Shown: positions 49,215-62,016 of the stretch, piece after piece
Numbering within the stretch: position 1 is the first letter of the stretch
Layout: the number at the start of each line of letters is the position of its first letter
Source: Epiperipatus broadwayi
Lineage: Eukaryota; Onychophora; Udeonychophora; Euonychophora; Peripatidae
Length of the DNA stretch: 64,000 nt
NCBI GenBank assembly: GCA_028023455.1
Contig: JAQFVV010012423.1
Coordinates: 5,312,269-5,376,268 of the forward strand
Reading direction: 5' to 3'
Translations under genes and position numbers: made by a program
Notes under the pieces: generated by a model
Database searches by the model: none
What the model was told of the DNA's origin: nothing
Seen by the model: the letters and a program-made list of their open reading frames with translations, nothing else

Positions 49215-51400
49215 TCACAAATACATTCACATATAGAACAAGGTGGACCAATTATCTATTTATTTAATATTTTGCAATGCCCTCTTTTAATTTTTTTAGC
49301 AGAAAACTTTTCCTTTTGAAATACTTCAACACTATGACTAATTCTACCTTTCCAGTGTATTGTATTCTCTGCATTGCACTTCTTTAGAATGTCTTTGATG
49401 TGATCCTTATATCATAGAGGAAGTCTAGCTGTCCCATTTAAATCATGCTTAAGTTCATCACAAAATATCTTTTTAGGAAATCGTCCATTGTTCATTCATT
49501 TTAAGTATCTGGAGATGTGGTTTTTGAATAGTGAATTCAAGAGTATCACATCCAGAAAGCTGAAAATGTATTGATTGGTTATATATTCTAGCAATTGTAT
49601 TTTCAAGTTTTTACTGGAACATACTTAAATGACATTTTTGTAATGCTTTTAAATTTTGCCCATAACAGGTCCAAGTTTCATTTTCATGCTATACCTTAGG
49701 TAAAATAACAACTCTATATACAGCTAACTTAATTGCAGCAATTATTTTCTTGTGATATAATACACTATCATTTAAATTGTTAAAATCAGCAGAAGCACAT
49801 TTTGATGTCTGTATTGGATTACAACATTTAAGTTCGCTTTTTCTTTATTTCATTCCAATATCAGCCTTTCAAGCTTTAGCATGCACCTTTTGAGAGTGTT
49901 AAATAAATGAATACTCTCCTCTTCAATCCAAGATATAGCATTTATTCCTGCATAAATACTATATCTTGGATTGAAGAGGAGAGTATTCATTTATTTAACA
50001 CTCTCAAAAGGCACGTGCTCAATTAGCTTGAAAGGCTGATATTGGAATGAAATATAATTGCAAGCACAGTGCTAGATAAAATATTTATCAATTTATATTT
50101 TTTATTATTAATTAATAAATTAAACTCTTTAAATGTTCATCCAAAACTTTAAAAGCATTAGGTAAATTATTATTTGTAATCGCAAAAATAGCATAGACAT
50201 CAGCATAATGTAAATCCAAAACCTAAACAGAAGTTCTTGTTTTGTTTTTAATCAATTCTAATTAAAAATTCCACCACCATACCTGTATTATATCTTAATG
50301 CCAATTTGATTAAGCTGACTATAATAAATTTTAAAGACCAATGTCATAAAAATTGTAAACAATGTTGAAGTAAACACACAACTTTTTTTAACCCCAGTTT
50401 TCATTCCAAATACCTAGAAATTTCCACTTGTAGTAATAATACTTGTACAATCTCTTCAATGGTAGACAACCAACTAATTTTAAATATTTCCATAGACCTA
50501 TCTCATTAACTGAATCAAGTGTCTTGATGAAATCAATTAAAGTAATATATAAATCATTTCATTGGTTTTGACACTTTTATTGGATTTGCTTGGAAACAAA
50601 AATCATATCTATAGTGTACCTTGATTTTCTAAAACCACATTGGGTCTCTAGTAATCATTAATCTATAAATGGAATTCACACTATTCAACAAAATTCTTGA
50701 AATTACCTCTATTGTAGTAGACAATAATGATATTTATGATAATTATTGCTATCTTGTCTATTTCCCTTGTTTCCAAAAATCGAAAGAACAAAACTATCTT
50801 TAAAATTGAGTGACATGACTCCATGATTTTATATATTCCACTATTTTTAGCCTAGCACATAAACAATATATTTTAAAACTTCAAGTATTTTATTAGAATC
50901 AGCAGTGTTTCCATTTTTAAGAATACAAAAAGCTGATTGAACTAAACTGGATATCATTATCCAAATATGCATTAGATAAAATGGATTTATCATTAAAAGT
51001 TGTCATCTCAGTTCTTGTATCATTATTCGAATGATGGTAAATTACTTCTTCTACTTGTTCAAAATATTATTGTGATCATATAAGAGAATGGCATTGCTGG
51101 TGATACCATTTGTGAGGTCCAAATGTTGCTTTGAATGCATTAAAAAGATCTAGAATAACATTAGTCAGCAAATATCTATATCTCTCTTTTGCAATTTTAA
51201 TCCATTGACCATTTTTAAGTTTTCTTGCCAACCATTGACTCTTTGTTTTTATTATAAAGTTCTACATTTAATATATTAGTGTTCTAAACAGAAATCCCAT
51301 ATATTTCATTTCAATCTGCAACAGCTACTACTTTGTTTTATATTGTAAATACTACAAAAACTATCCCATACTTCACCTAAGAAAAGTATTTGTTTTATAT
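49215..51400 (-). pseudogene. LINE reverse transcriptase, decayed
   Basis: Reading the minus strand across many stops and shifts, the RT boxes appear in order: a LKNGNTADSNKI linker segment (about 50890), GNKGNRQDSNNY (about 50770), VISRILLN, FIDFIKTFDSV-like (about 50530; family FxDFxKAFDSV), GVKQGCVL-like (about 50390), LHYADVYAIF (about 50200; the catalytic YADD with its second D changed to V). Beyond an inserted hairpin come FNNLNDSVLYHKKIIAAIKL, ENETWT, LKALQKCH, LSGCDTLEFTIQKPHLQI, KIFCDELKHDLNGTARLPL and YKDHIKDILKKCN, ending at a stop near 49217. The enzyme would copy element RNA at the nicked target. The clade is unresolved; the order is typical of common animal LINEs with a long C-terminus. 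Confidence 0.78.
49848..50052. repeat. Near-perfect hairpin, about 92-bp arms
   Basis: The left arm 49848-49938 and right arm 49959-50052 are reverse complements with only about five differences, around a 20-bp loop (CATTTATTCCTGCATAAATA). It interrupts the LINE reverse transcriptase between the YADD box and the C-terminal region. A half copy lies at 201-340. Confidence 0.88.
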
Positions 51401-53330
51401 AATCATCACTACAACTTTGATTTTTTTATTATAAGTATTATGTATAATAAATATAACATTTATAAAAAGAAATCAAAAATATACAACCATAAAATTGCAA
51501 AAATTGAGAAATAAAATTACTTCTGTTTAAAATAGCTTCTAACTGGAATCACTTGATTATTTTCTTATAATTATTATAATAAAATAAATTTGCTTTTTAT
51601 TATTGTAAGCATTATTTACAATAAGTATCATAATGAGTATTGTAATATTTATCTAAAAAAGTAAAAAAATCATCATAATTTACAAAAAGAGAGAAGTTTA
51701 CTTACATTTAAACTATAAGCACTATGAAATACTGCTAAACCTGATAAATGGAGCATAAATCTTGACTATGCAAAATAAATAGAAACAACTTTTATTTTTA
51801 CAGAATATAGATACATAGGAAGATAGTGAAATGGAAATCTGTTTGATTAAAAGCCTATAAAATTAAGTTATATGAAATTTTATAGCAGTATCACATCTCA
51901 GTGATAGCCATTATGAGTTGATTCTATCACTAATAATAAAATCATTGTCAGAAAAATCAATCATGATTCTTCCTTTTAATGAATTCAAAAATAGATTTAC
52001 CAATATATATAACACTCTATAACACATTCCTTAAGAGAAGTATATGCTCTAATAACATGACAATCCTAAAGATTCAAATTAACAAGTTTAGTGTTTAACA
52101 GCTGTTGAAATTTAGATAAGTATAATAGATTTTTTTTTAAAAAAAATTTGTGATTAAAATAACCATAGTTTAATGTAACTATCATTTTAGTTCTGCAGTT
52201 TACTAATCTATGATATGTGCAATAATGTATACTTGTAAGGGCTTGTCATGTAAAATTCTCTTGTATTCTGACTTTTAACTATAATTTTGATTTACAAATA
52301 TTTCATAATGGGTTAACATAAAACACATCTATATATCAATGCATAGATGTATGGTATAATAATTTATTAACATATTTAAATTCATAATCCTATAAATGAA
52401 ATTCATTTCTTATAATACGTAATTAATGATTAATTTAACATATATATGTGTGTATGCATGAAAATGTATGTATATCCTGACATTTATATCATATAGATTA
52501 ATTTCTCAAAATAATAAAATTATAAAAAATATATTTTGCACAATTAAAAGTTCTTTTTTCTTTCCTTTTTTAAAAAGTAAAATCAGTTTTTGACAGGTTA
52601 CTGTTGATTAATTATAAATGCCTTTACAAAAATATTCCAGTAAGTTTCTTTGTTTTCAAATCTAGAAATACTTTTGGAGATGAATCAATTCTTTACTTTT
52701 AGATTTTTAATTCAAGCAAAACTTATTTACTTGTTTTGTTTTTAAAGTCTGGATTTTAAATGTCATTTTCACTAAAGAAAGTATTTAAAATATCATTCTA
52801 AATATATATAACACTACTCACCAGTTGTTGCTTCATATATATATACATTTATTTCTGCTTCTCTGCATACATATAAACTTATTCTTTAGCAAGCTGATAG
52901 ATTCTCTTGGATAATCTGGTCTCTTCTAAACAGCAAACTGACTTATAATCATCATCAGGAAAAATATAATCAGGTAACTATTGCCATTTAATCAGTTCCA
53001 TTTAGTCTAGATTGGATAGACTTTGGGAAAGTTAGCTGTTTTGTCCACATTAGGGCTATGAAACATGGGAAATTGACCCCTTTTTTCTATGTGAATTCAA
53101 ATTCAACCATAGTTAACTATGAAGCAGCTGCTGGAATTTCTCTTTTTGCCTTCAGTTATATTTTTATGGTAATCTGTCCAACTATTGGAACTCTTAAAAA
53201 CTAACCTCTTTTATATAACAGGGTATGGGGGGAAAATAATTAGTTGAATTTTTTTCTGTTTTGATTTAAAAAAGTTAACAATTCTTTTCAATTTACTTTA
53301 ATCCTTTGAAAAACCACTTTGTGGATTTTT
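51401..53330. other. AT-rich sequence, nothing recognised
   Basis: No ORF, RNA gene or clear repeat. Confidence 0.5.
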
Positions 53331-53510
53331 TCAAAATATGATATGCAAGAATTACTTTTAAAAAAATCTAAAATAGATTATAGAATTATATCAAAATGTT
53401 ATACAAACTTTACTTTACCAAATCTCTAAACTAGAGATTGGACTTTTATCAAAATATGTTATACAAGCTTTACATAAAAAAAGATGTCTAAAATAGATAG
53501 TGGTTTTATA
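53331..53510 (+). repeat. Three-unit tandem repeat, about 60-bp period
   Basis: Units begin TCAAAATATG/GTTATAC at 53331, 53391 and 53449, each with a TTAC..TTTA and TCTAAA.TAGAT core. Moderately diverged. Confidence 0.75.
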
Positions 53511-54376
53511 ATTACCAGGATATCTATTGTAACATAAAAACATGCTTATTCTAATTTCAAAATCAGAATTAATAAAATATTCATTAGACATTTTTTAAAT
53601 GTTTAATTTATAATAAAAAAAATTTGTATTCACAATTATTTAGTCTTTGCTGGTATTCCAATGTACTGTAACACATATCTACAAAAAAATTTGACTGTGC
53701 TTGTTGCTATTTTTCCTTTCAACTTTATATATATATATGCACACACACTACAAATTTGTTGTATGCCATGAAACCCATAACCATTTCAATATATATATAA
53801 TGTTCAAGGCAATATAGGTTTATAAGTAATCATTAAAATCAGTCAACACTTAGACAACAGATTGAGGTTGTTGATTGTTAGTGATATTGGGATTGCCTAT
53901 ATATTGACTAATTTAATGATATATATATATATTGACATATATTTAATGATATATATATATAAAACATATAAATCACCCTTTATAGTGTTAAGATATTTTT
54001 GGAACATCCTAATAAATATTAAATCTAAACCTCTAATAGTTAAACTTTATACTTATTCACTGAGAGCATTGCAGAAATGTCTTAGCATTGTGAAGTATGA
54101 TTTGTATCTTTTCTATTTTTAGCTAGCAGTGTGCATTATGATTTTCCATATATATATTATAATGGTCCAATGAGTTTGAGACTTAATATATCTGCCATAC
54201 AGAGCACCACTAGGCTACTTAGAACCTAGAAAATTTATATAGTAGGCAGATACGTAAGTTAAGAAAAAAAAATTTTATATGTATTTTATTCCGCCTGTTA
54301 GCCCAATGTCACTAGCTCATGGAGTAGCAGAGATTTATATTTTATAAATTTTTATCTAAAAATATCTCATTTAAAA
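53511..54376. other. AT-rich sequence, nothing recognised
   Basis: It contains an imperfect tandem ATTTAATGATATATATATAT (53913 and 53941). The frame 53862-54122 runs through it and is not recognised. Confidence 0.45.
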
Positions 54377-56110
54377 AATAAATAAAAGAAGCCACTGCCA
54401 GTAATTAACACACAAACATTTATTTACATATAAGTTTTGAATCATTTTAGAATCACTTTTACTTTAAAATTTTCCTTTTATAAAACATCAGAACTTCACT
54501 TTAAAATTTAACTCACATTTTTACTTTGTTTTTAGAATTTAATCTACGTTTAAACTTTTATTTTTTATTTTAAAAGTTTACACAGATGAGTTTAACAATA
54601 TTTTTAAAAGTGTCAAGTATGAATAGACTACATAGATCGCATTTGAAAAGAAAATATTCTATGCCTGATTTAACCTTAGGCCAAAAAGTTCGCAGTCAAA
54701 CCAACACCAATCTATCTAATATGTTGATGTATTCAATGTAGCATGAATACGACAGCACAAAATACCATACTGTCAGGAATGTACATCTGAACAGCATGGT
54801 TAATAGATGACATTGACTCTCGTCTAGACAGGAATACTACATCTATCTGATGTGAAGATCAATTAAAAAAACTCCATAGGAAGGGACTGCGTTTTCCGTC
54901 TTACTATCCCAGTCCATAGGCAAAAGGGGGGTGTGCAGTGTATACTGTGATTCTGCACATAGTGAATCTCATACTCCATCTACTAATTACACCAATATAT
55001 TTAATCCATTGACCCAATTTAACTATGAAACAAATAACCCAAGATTAACCCTCCCTTAATTAATTAATATAACTTTACAAATCTATATAGCCATTCATGC
55101 CCGACTTAAGTTTAACATTTATATAATTTCGCACAGATGAATTTTATAAAAGTGTGTTATTTTAATGTTGGGTATAGATCGACTACATAGATTACACGGT
55201 CAAAAATATTTTAAAATAAACAGAAACAATCAAAATATAAAGTCATTGATGGAATTGCAGAGGAAAAGTTACAAGAAACCCAATGGCATTCATCATAAGA
55301 TACCACATTGACACCAATAACTTAAAAGACATCCGAATAAATACATTTTAGATACTCACCATAAGGTATCACTATTTACCGAATGTCTATATTTTAATCA
55401 TATATGAAAACAAAAACATAATTAACCGTTAACGAATCCATGCAAACGTCTATACCCAACTTAAATTTAATGCATTTAAGTAATTTATACAATAAATATT
55501 AATAAAAATATAAAAAAATGGAAATGATTTAACAAACAAATAATACATTCAATCAAATAATTAATAATTAATTATGTTTGGTCAGATAGGAATTTCTATT
55601 GCAATTATTTGAAATACTGGGAAAATTGTATACTTAGAGTTATTGTTTTGAAAATGTTCATAAAATTCTTATGGTTTTAAAAAGTTCATCTTTATCCATT
55701 GCTTGCCATTTGAATGTGAATTTCCACACCATCCTAAAGAGATTGGTATTCTGTTGGCCATTTTATTGATTCATCTGGAGGTCTTTTACTTTAGCTGGTC
55801 CTCAATGTAGAAAATGATTGGTCATTTCTCCCTCTTTTTTTAGCAGAACTGAAGGGATTGAAGAGTGCGTCTTTTCAATCCCTTCTCCTTCAACTCCGCA
55901 CTAACACATATCACCACTGCTATCACACATCTCTGTCCTTAATTATTTTCACTCACTTTTTATGGTAGACTTTTGGATCCAGAGGACATTACATCATGAT
56001 GATGGTGATGTTTTTTGTTGAGGTCCATTTCCCCAAGGGATTTCTTTTATTGGCTATTAGTTTCTATTGTTTTTCTCCTATCTGACCTTTGCTTATATAT
56101 TTTGAAATGC
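54377..56110. other. Higher-complexity region with a diverged direct repeat
   Basis: ACAGATGA....TTTTAAAAGTGT followed by TAGACTACATAGAT occurs at about 54580-54640 and again, diverged, at 55133-55192. The interval 54680-54960 and 55660-56100 is richer in G+C than its surroundings and includes a hairpin (AAGGGATTGAAGAGTGCG...CTTTTCAATCCCTT, 55851-55884). No coding frame can be followed. It is possibly an unidentified retroelement end or an untranslated part of a gene. Confidence 0.35.
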
Positions 56111-57585
56111 CCAAGGGCTAGTTTACTTTTAACTAATTAAAATAATCATTTCCATTTTACAATAGCATTAATTAATTTATATACATTCTTGAAGATATAT
56201 TTTTATCTTTAATTAAATCTTTTAAGTTATTTTTTCTGAAAATTTAGTTTTAAAATATCTTTTTTTTTTCAATAAAGTTTTCTTTTAATAATTTTTTTCA
56301 TCTGTGCAATTTGATATATATACGAGTTTAAGATAGAATTTTAATCTTCAATTTTTAATTTTTAAAAAAAAGAAGTTTTTTATTTGCGAACTTTTCAATG
56401 TCTAATTTTTAAAATAAATAATGTAATGGTGTAGGTGCCTGTTACAATATATATATATTGTAATGATAACCACCCTTTTAACAATTGGTAATGAATCAAG
56501 ATAATTATAAAATAAAAAATATATAATATTCAGCAAATTAAATTTTGTCTTGGGGAATTTAAGATAACTAAAGAGTGACCATATATGTGGTGGAGTGACT
56601 GTTACCAAATTATTTTTAATTGACAAGTTTTGTACTAGTCACAAGCAATAATCAAATTGAACCACATAAATCAAATTCCCATTTGCAATTCAATTGTATT
56701 TTCTGATCATTATCGCCACCACCTAATAATTTGTTACATTAACAAAATAAATAATCAGCTTTGTGTGGAGAAAAATGACAAACAATAAAATTATTAACAA
56801 CAACAATAACTTTAATTAAAGAATAGAATTACATAATAAGGATAATAATAAAAAATGTATTTACATATTTACAATTATAAAAATTATATGATGATCATGC
56901 ATGAGAGGGAAAAAATCTTTGCAACTTATAATAACTCTTTGAAGATGGATATAGAAAGTTTGGTTAATTTACTCTAAAATCTTTGTGCTCTCACATATAT
57001 ATTTTTTATCCATAAATGTGGGAATATAGTCATTAATCATTAAATTTTAATGTCTGCTGACAATATAATATTTTAGTTTCTTTTGGTCTATTCCTTGGCA
57101 GTTTTCCAATGAGAAATTTCATTGCAATTTTTTTGAGCATTTAAAATAAGTAGATTTGCAAATTAATTTTTAAAGTAAATTTCTATAGGATAATCCATTT
57201 TAAATGACTAATTTTTCTTTTGTAGCAAGTAAATGTCAAATATTTTTTCAGCATTCAATAGTGATGAACAGATCAGTAGGATCAAACTTAATGTTAAGGC
57301 ATTTCTTTGCCTGCAGCTCTATATTCAGCTACAATACTGGAAATGTCAGGGAAAGCATCCTGGAGGGTTCTCTACTTCCTAAAATGCATGGTGTAGCATA
57401 AAAGCAATGCCTGTAAACTCAGACATGAGTGTTACATATTACAGTATCCTCTTATTTATGCTCTTCATATTCACAGTTTCAATTATTTAACATTCTAAAA
57501 ATCATGGATAAAAAATTAAGTTTTTTTTATTCCTAGTAAATATAGACTGCATATGTGTGTCACAGACATTTTCAACAAATATATG

Positions 57586-57617
<32 letters not shown>
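56111..57617. other. AT-rich sequence with a TGTAA/TTACA palindrome
   Basis: At 56441-56465 GTTACA-(AT)n-TGTAA forms a palindrome, the same motif found at LTR borders, but neither flank resembles the known LTRs. The 65-codon frame at 57204-57401 is not recognised. It ends with (TA)15 at 57588-57617. Confidence 0.45.
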
Positions 57618-57620
<3 letters not shown>

Positions 57621-60600
57621 AACCATATATTTTAGCATAAAATATAATAATTGATGTAACTATTATTAAAAAATTTCTCTGTCTTCTTTGGTGATTTGAT
57701 TGGCTTGATTTTCGCTTTGAACGGATTACTCTCTTATATTATTTTAATAAATTTAAATTTGCTTCGTCCCATATACTAATTCGTATCATAATGTTTAACT
57801 TTTTAAAATTTTTGACAACACATTTAATTTGGTAAAATAGTATAAAAAAATAATATTTTGTTTTATTTATTTAAAATGATCTTAAAAATTATTTCTATTG
57901 AATTAACAAAAAACCATTTGTTCAATTAAAATAAATTATTAAAAATAAATACAGCAATTACGTATGCGTCTCAATGTAAAAAAAGAAAAGAGCACGAATT
58001 TAAGAGCAGATCGTCTGTTAGTTTTGCTTTTGGAGGGAGAGAAAAAGAAAAAGAAAATGGTAAGAAGGCAAATGGTATAAATTTGATAAGCTTATTTTAA
58101 AATAATTAACAAGTAAACGGATTACCACAAATGTTCTATAAACGTAAAAATAATATCGTGGTATTTAATTATAAGATGAATTGCTAAATTTAAAAGTCTG
58201 TTCAAGTCGGCTGGCCAAGTGGATCAAATCACCGGTAATAATTTCCCAATATTACATTTGAAATGTCGGAGCTTCCCAGTTTAAAAGAATTAATTGCAAG
58301 AATTTGGTATGTTCTAAAATGTTTATTGTTCTACAATTTGGAAAAATCAAATAAGTATTTTAATTACAAAAGTTTTATAAATATGAAAATTTGTTTTTTA
58401 AAAAAGAAGAAGTTTAAATTAAAGTAAAGTGTTAAAGTTATCAACATAGTTAAATATTTCCGTTTCAAATTCTAATAAAAATATAGTATTGATTGATATC
58501 TAACTTTATAATGCCAGTAATATATTTGCTAATTAATTTGTTTGTCATTTGGATAATAAACAGTCTTCAAATAATTTATCAAAGCTATTTTCTAATTTTA
58601 TCGTCAGTTGGAATGATTAAATAAATTGCTATAATTAGTATTCTTAGATTTAAGCGTGGATAAATAAATATTAGCATGGATGTAATAAACTTGGAACATT
58701 TTTAATAGAGAAATGTAGAAATTAATAACTTTTGAAAAACATTTTCATTTAAGTTCTGCGAGTCATATTTTTGAAATTGTTTCTTGTTTATGGAGCCACG
58801 TAAAATCGTTAATCTGATAGTGATTATAATAACTAACACAAATGGATAAAATTGCATATATAAAATTCAACTATAATTATAGCTATTATTTCATACATTT
58901 ATTGTTCAACACATCGTACATGGATTTCACGGATCATATTTGTCGTTATAAAATGCTATACAATCTAATTTGGGACACACACACCTGCTAAAATTTATAT
59001 ATTGAACTTTAAAATGCTATACATTTAATTTATATCACACACACACCTCTTAGATTTTATGTATTTGATGAATAATTCATTACTTTAATTTTATCGTTAT
59101 ATGAACTTGCATATGAAGTTCATAAGTTATATTTTATTAAGTTTAAATTAATAGGGGTTGAATAAAATATTTATTCAAGAGAATAGCGCTTGCGAAAAGG
59201 CTTGAAAGGTACTAAATGAATTCATGAGATGTATCAATCTTTATGAGGTATTTTGTGAGTCTTTCCAGATTTATATTCCTATACTAATATTACTTATATT
59301 ATATTACACATGTTTTATTTTAAGCAAGATAACTTAGTACATCAGTTGTCCTGATTAGTGTAACATTTTATTATGCAAGAACCCACATTTGCTAAAGTGT
59401 TAGTGTATTCTGAATGATCAGAATAACTGAGGAGGATGATTTTGCACTTTAATATGAGGTAAATAGTAATGTTGTTTTTTTAATGTTGAAAGGCAATAAT
59501 CTGTGCTGGTGGTTAATCTGCAGATTATTTAATTGCCATTTTTTGTATTTTACATTCATTCCAGCGCTGGTGGTTAATCCGCGGAATTGTGTAATTATAC
59601 GTATTACTTTATGGTGGTGTATAAATCCACAAAGCTTTTGAGTGTTACTTAATTCCTATGTGTAGATGAACGCATCCACAGGAATATGTTTTACTTCATA
59701 GATAAGTTGGGCAAAGTATTTTAGTTAATCTGCTAAATCATCTTCTTCCATTTTTAAGCATAATTCATAAGTTAGATCGTCAAATTGTAGCAAGACATTC
59801 TATTCAAATTACTTCCTAATAATTAACTGTCGGTTGATTATTATTTACCGGAGTGTAAGTTTACATTTTCATTTTATTTAATGATTACCTTATAGCTAAA
59901 TCCTACAGATATAATATTAGTTATTATATTATTATAATTTTACGGTATGGATTTATTGAATCTGGAAATGACGTTAAATACTTCATGAGTTGATGTTGAA
60001 TTTAGTATAATTTGCTCAAGATTCATTATATCAAATTGAAATAAGGTATGATTAGGTTTTTAAAACCGTACCTATGATATGTTATTGAAGAAAGTCAATG
60101 GAATTATAATTTATTTATTTTATTTGTTTATTTATGTTTTAATTATAACATTGGAATTAATTACTTATTATTCATAAATTTGTAAATAAAAGTTGATTTA
60201 TAATTAAACTTACTGTGCCGTTGCTATGTGTCATTCTTAAAATCAGAAATCATAAACCTTGGATAGAGCATACATGAAGTACATACCATTGTCAACATGA
60301 TATCAGAGTTTAGTGATATTTTGAAAAAACATTTGGATGCTTTTAGTCTTTGGTAGTTTATGATGTGTAGGGTACACTAAAATCCCATTTACCTTTTCCA
60401 TCATTTTGGCTTTGCGTAGTTGATTCTAGTATACAATACAAATTGATTATTAAACCTATAAACAGATTTACCAAATAATGATATGATTGAATATATTTAC
60501 TTAACATTTTAAATTGTCATTTGTCAGTATAAAAAGAGTCTCAGTGATATAGTAAACTATAAAAAGGAACCCAAGTATTTATGTTTATTTATTGCAAAGC

Positions 60601-61050
60601 TTTACCTGGACTAGCATTTGTATTAAAAATCATATAGATAGTTTAAAATTTCATAATATTATGTAGTTTCACAAATTACGCCATCTTGTACATAGTCGGC
60701 CATCGGGTCTCATACAATAAAAATCGCAAATTAAGGTTTGTAACACAATAACATTGCACTTATAATTTGTTTACTGTATTTTATCATACTACTTTGATAG
60801 GTCTTCGCGGTACACCCTGGCTGCGATCAAATTAAATCATAAAAGTTTATGTTAGATCATTGGTTTGGTCTGTGATAAGTTGTTCCAGATGTTGGTTGTG
60901 GTCCTTGGTGCATAAAATAGATAGCATAATATGCTTTTGGATACAGCTCTTAATAGCTGACAATGTGTAGCGGGAATTGATCAGTGATCGAGGTTATGAT
61001 TCTCAGTGCACTTACGTTAGGTAGTTGACCACACTTTGTAAAGGGTTACA
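57618..61050. mobile_element. Candidate LTR-like unit, 3433 bp
   Basis: It starts TGTAACC directly after (AT)n and ends GGTTACA directly before (AT)n. ATAT lies on both sides, exactly the pattern of the confirmed LTRs (TGTAACG...CGTTACA in ATAT). Inside there is no open reading frame of interest; CACCGGTAATAA at 58230 is near the LTR palindrome motif, and GCTGGTGGTTAATC recurs at 59505 and 59566. I could not find a repeated pair of LTRs or a primer site inside, so a very long solo LTR is the simplest reading. Coincidence of two short motifs is the alternative. Confidence 0.35.
58206..58286 (+). repeat. tRNA-like fragment (weak)
   Basis: GGCTGGCCAAGTGGATC has the form of a tRNA A box. The B-box position (GGAGCTTCCCAG) is poor. 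Possibly a SINE remnant. Confidence 0.25.
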
Positions 61051-61067
61051 ATATATATATATTGAAG

Positions 61068-61140
61068 CAGTCGGATCTGAGTTCGATCCTAGCTTCATGG
61101 CATCTAGCCATAAGCCCACTTCAAACCCTAGTACTAACCT
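61068..61140 (+). repeat. SINE-like fragment with B box
   Basis: GATCTGAGTTCGATCCTAGC contains a near-consensus pol III B box (GAGTTCGATCC; consensus GGTTCGANNCC), followed by ACTTCAAACCCTAGT. AGTCGGATCT recurs inverted at 63770-63785, hinting at a shared family. Confidence 0.45.
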
Positions 61141-61773
61141 TAAATTTCCAATGCAATGGGGCTTTATACATTTAATCCATGCTAATTTCCATAAAGAATA
61201 ACTTATTTCATAAATGTGTATTAAAATTAATTAGTTTCAGATTTAAATTGACCAATTCTATTAATAAATTCATGATAGAATTATTCATGAATTTATATAT
61301 TATAACTGCATGGATTGTGTGTATATATTTGTAAATATTTAAATATATATAATTGTTTAAAAGTTTCATTGCCTCGGGAATGTTTGATTTTATTTTTAAA
61401 TAATTTGTTAAAGTTTTATTGATTATAAGCTGCATTATTTCGATAAGCTTTCAGATTTTCCCTTTCCAAAAACAACAGTTAAAGTTTTATTAATTAGAAA
61501 AAAGATAAGAATTTCATAATTAAAATCATTTTCTGATTTTAAGAATTCATTTTCTAATTAGAAAATGAATTCAAGTTAATGAGTTTGAAAGCCTTATCGA
61601 AGGAATGTATCTAAAAACAACCAGTAAATCTAAAAACATTGATAATGAAAGAAGCGCTAGCCTGAAGGCATCAGAGAACAGATATATATAGCTCTGAAAA
61701 GTTTGGAGAAGAGGAAAAGCCATCTTTGTTGTAGAGAAGTGCAGTGAACTCTATGCGTTTAAAAATCATAAAT

Positions 61774-62016
61774 TTAAATAGTGTTTCGATCATGGTAAAG
61801 AGCTAAAACATCAGGAATCTGGCTGCGGTTCCTGAAGTCCCCTGAAGGTCTTAAATGAAGCTGCTGAATCTTTTCTGGACCAATCATACTGCTAAAATTA
61901 TGAAATGCCACTAAAATGCTGTTCAAGTAATCGACTAAATGCATGCCTACATTTTTACCAACCTGGATGTGTAAAATAAGAACCAGCCCCAGAAGAAATG
62001 GGTAATATGTTTCCAA
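61774..62016 (-). CDS. Unrecognised 80-codon ORF
   Basis: ATG at 62016 to the TAA just after 61774. The protein starts METYYPFLLGLVLILHIQV, a hydrophobic segment of about 15 residues that could be a signal or anchor, then has a balanced, non-repetitive composition (MHLVDYLNSILVAFHNF, GPEKIQQLHLRPSGDFRN). It is less A/T-biased than surrounding DNA. No homologue comes to mind and no splice partner is obvious. It may be part of a repeat, a decayed exon or chance. Confidence 0.25.
   Translation of the reverse strand: METYYPFLLGLVLILHIQVGKNVGMHLVDYLNSILVAFHNFSSMIGPEKIQQLHLRPSGDFRNRSQIPDVLALYHDRNTI

Noticed and set aside
57204-57401. 65-codon frame starting MTNFSFVASK
   Set aside because: No family resemblance, no splice context and no codon bias against the surroundings.
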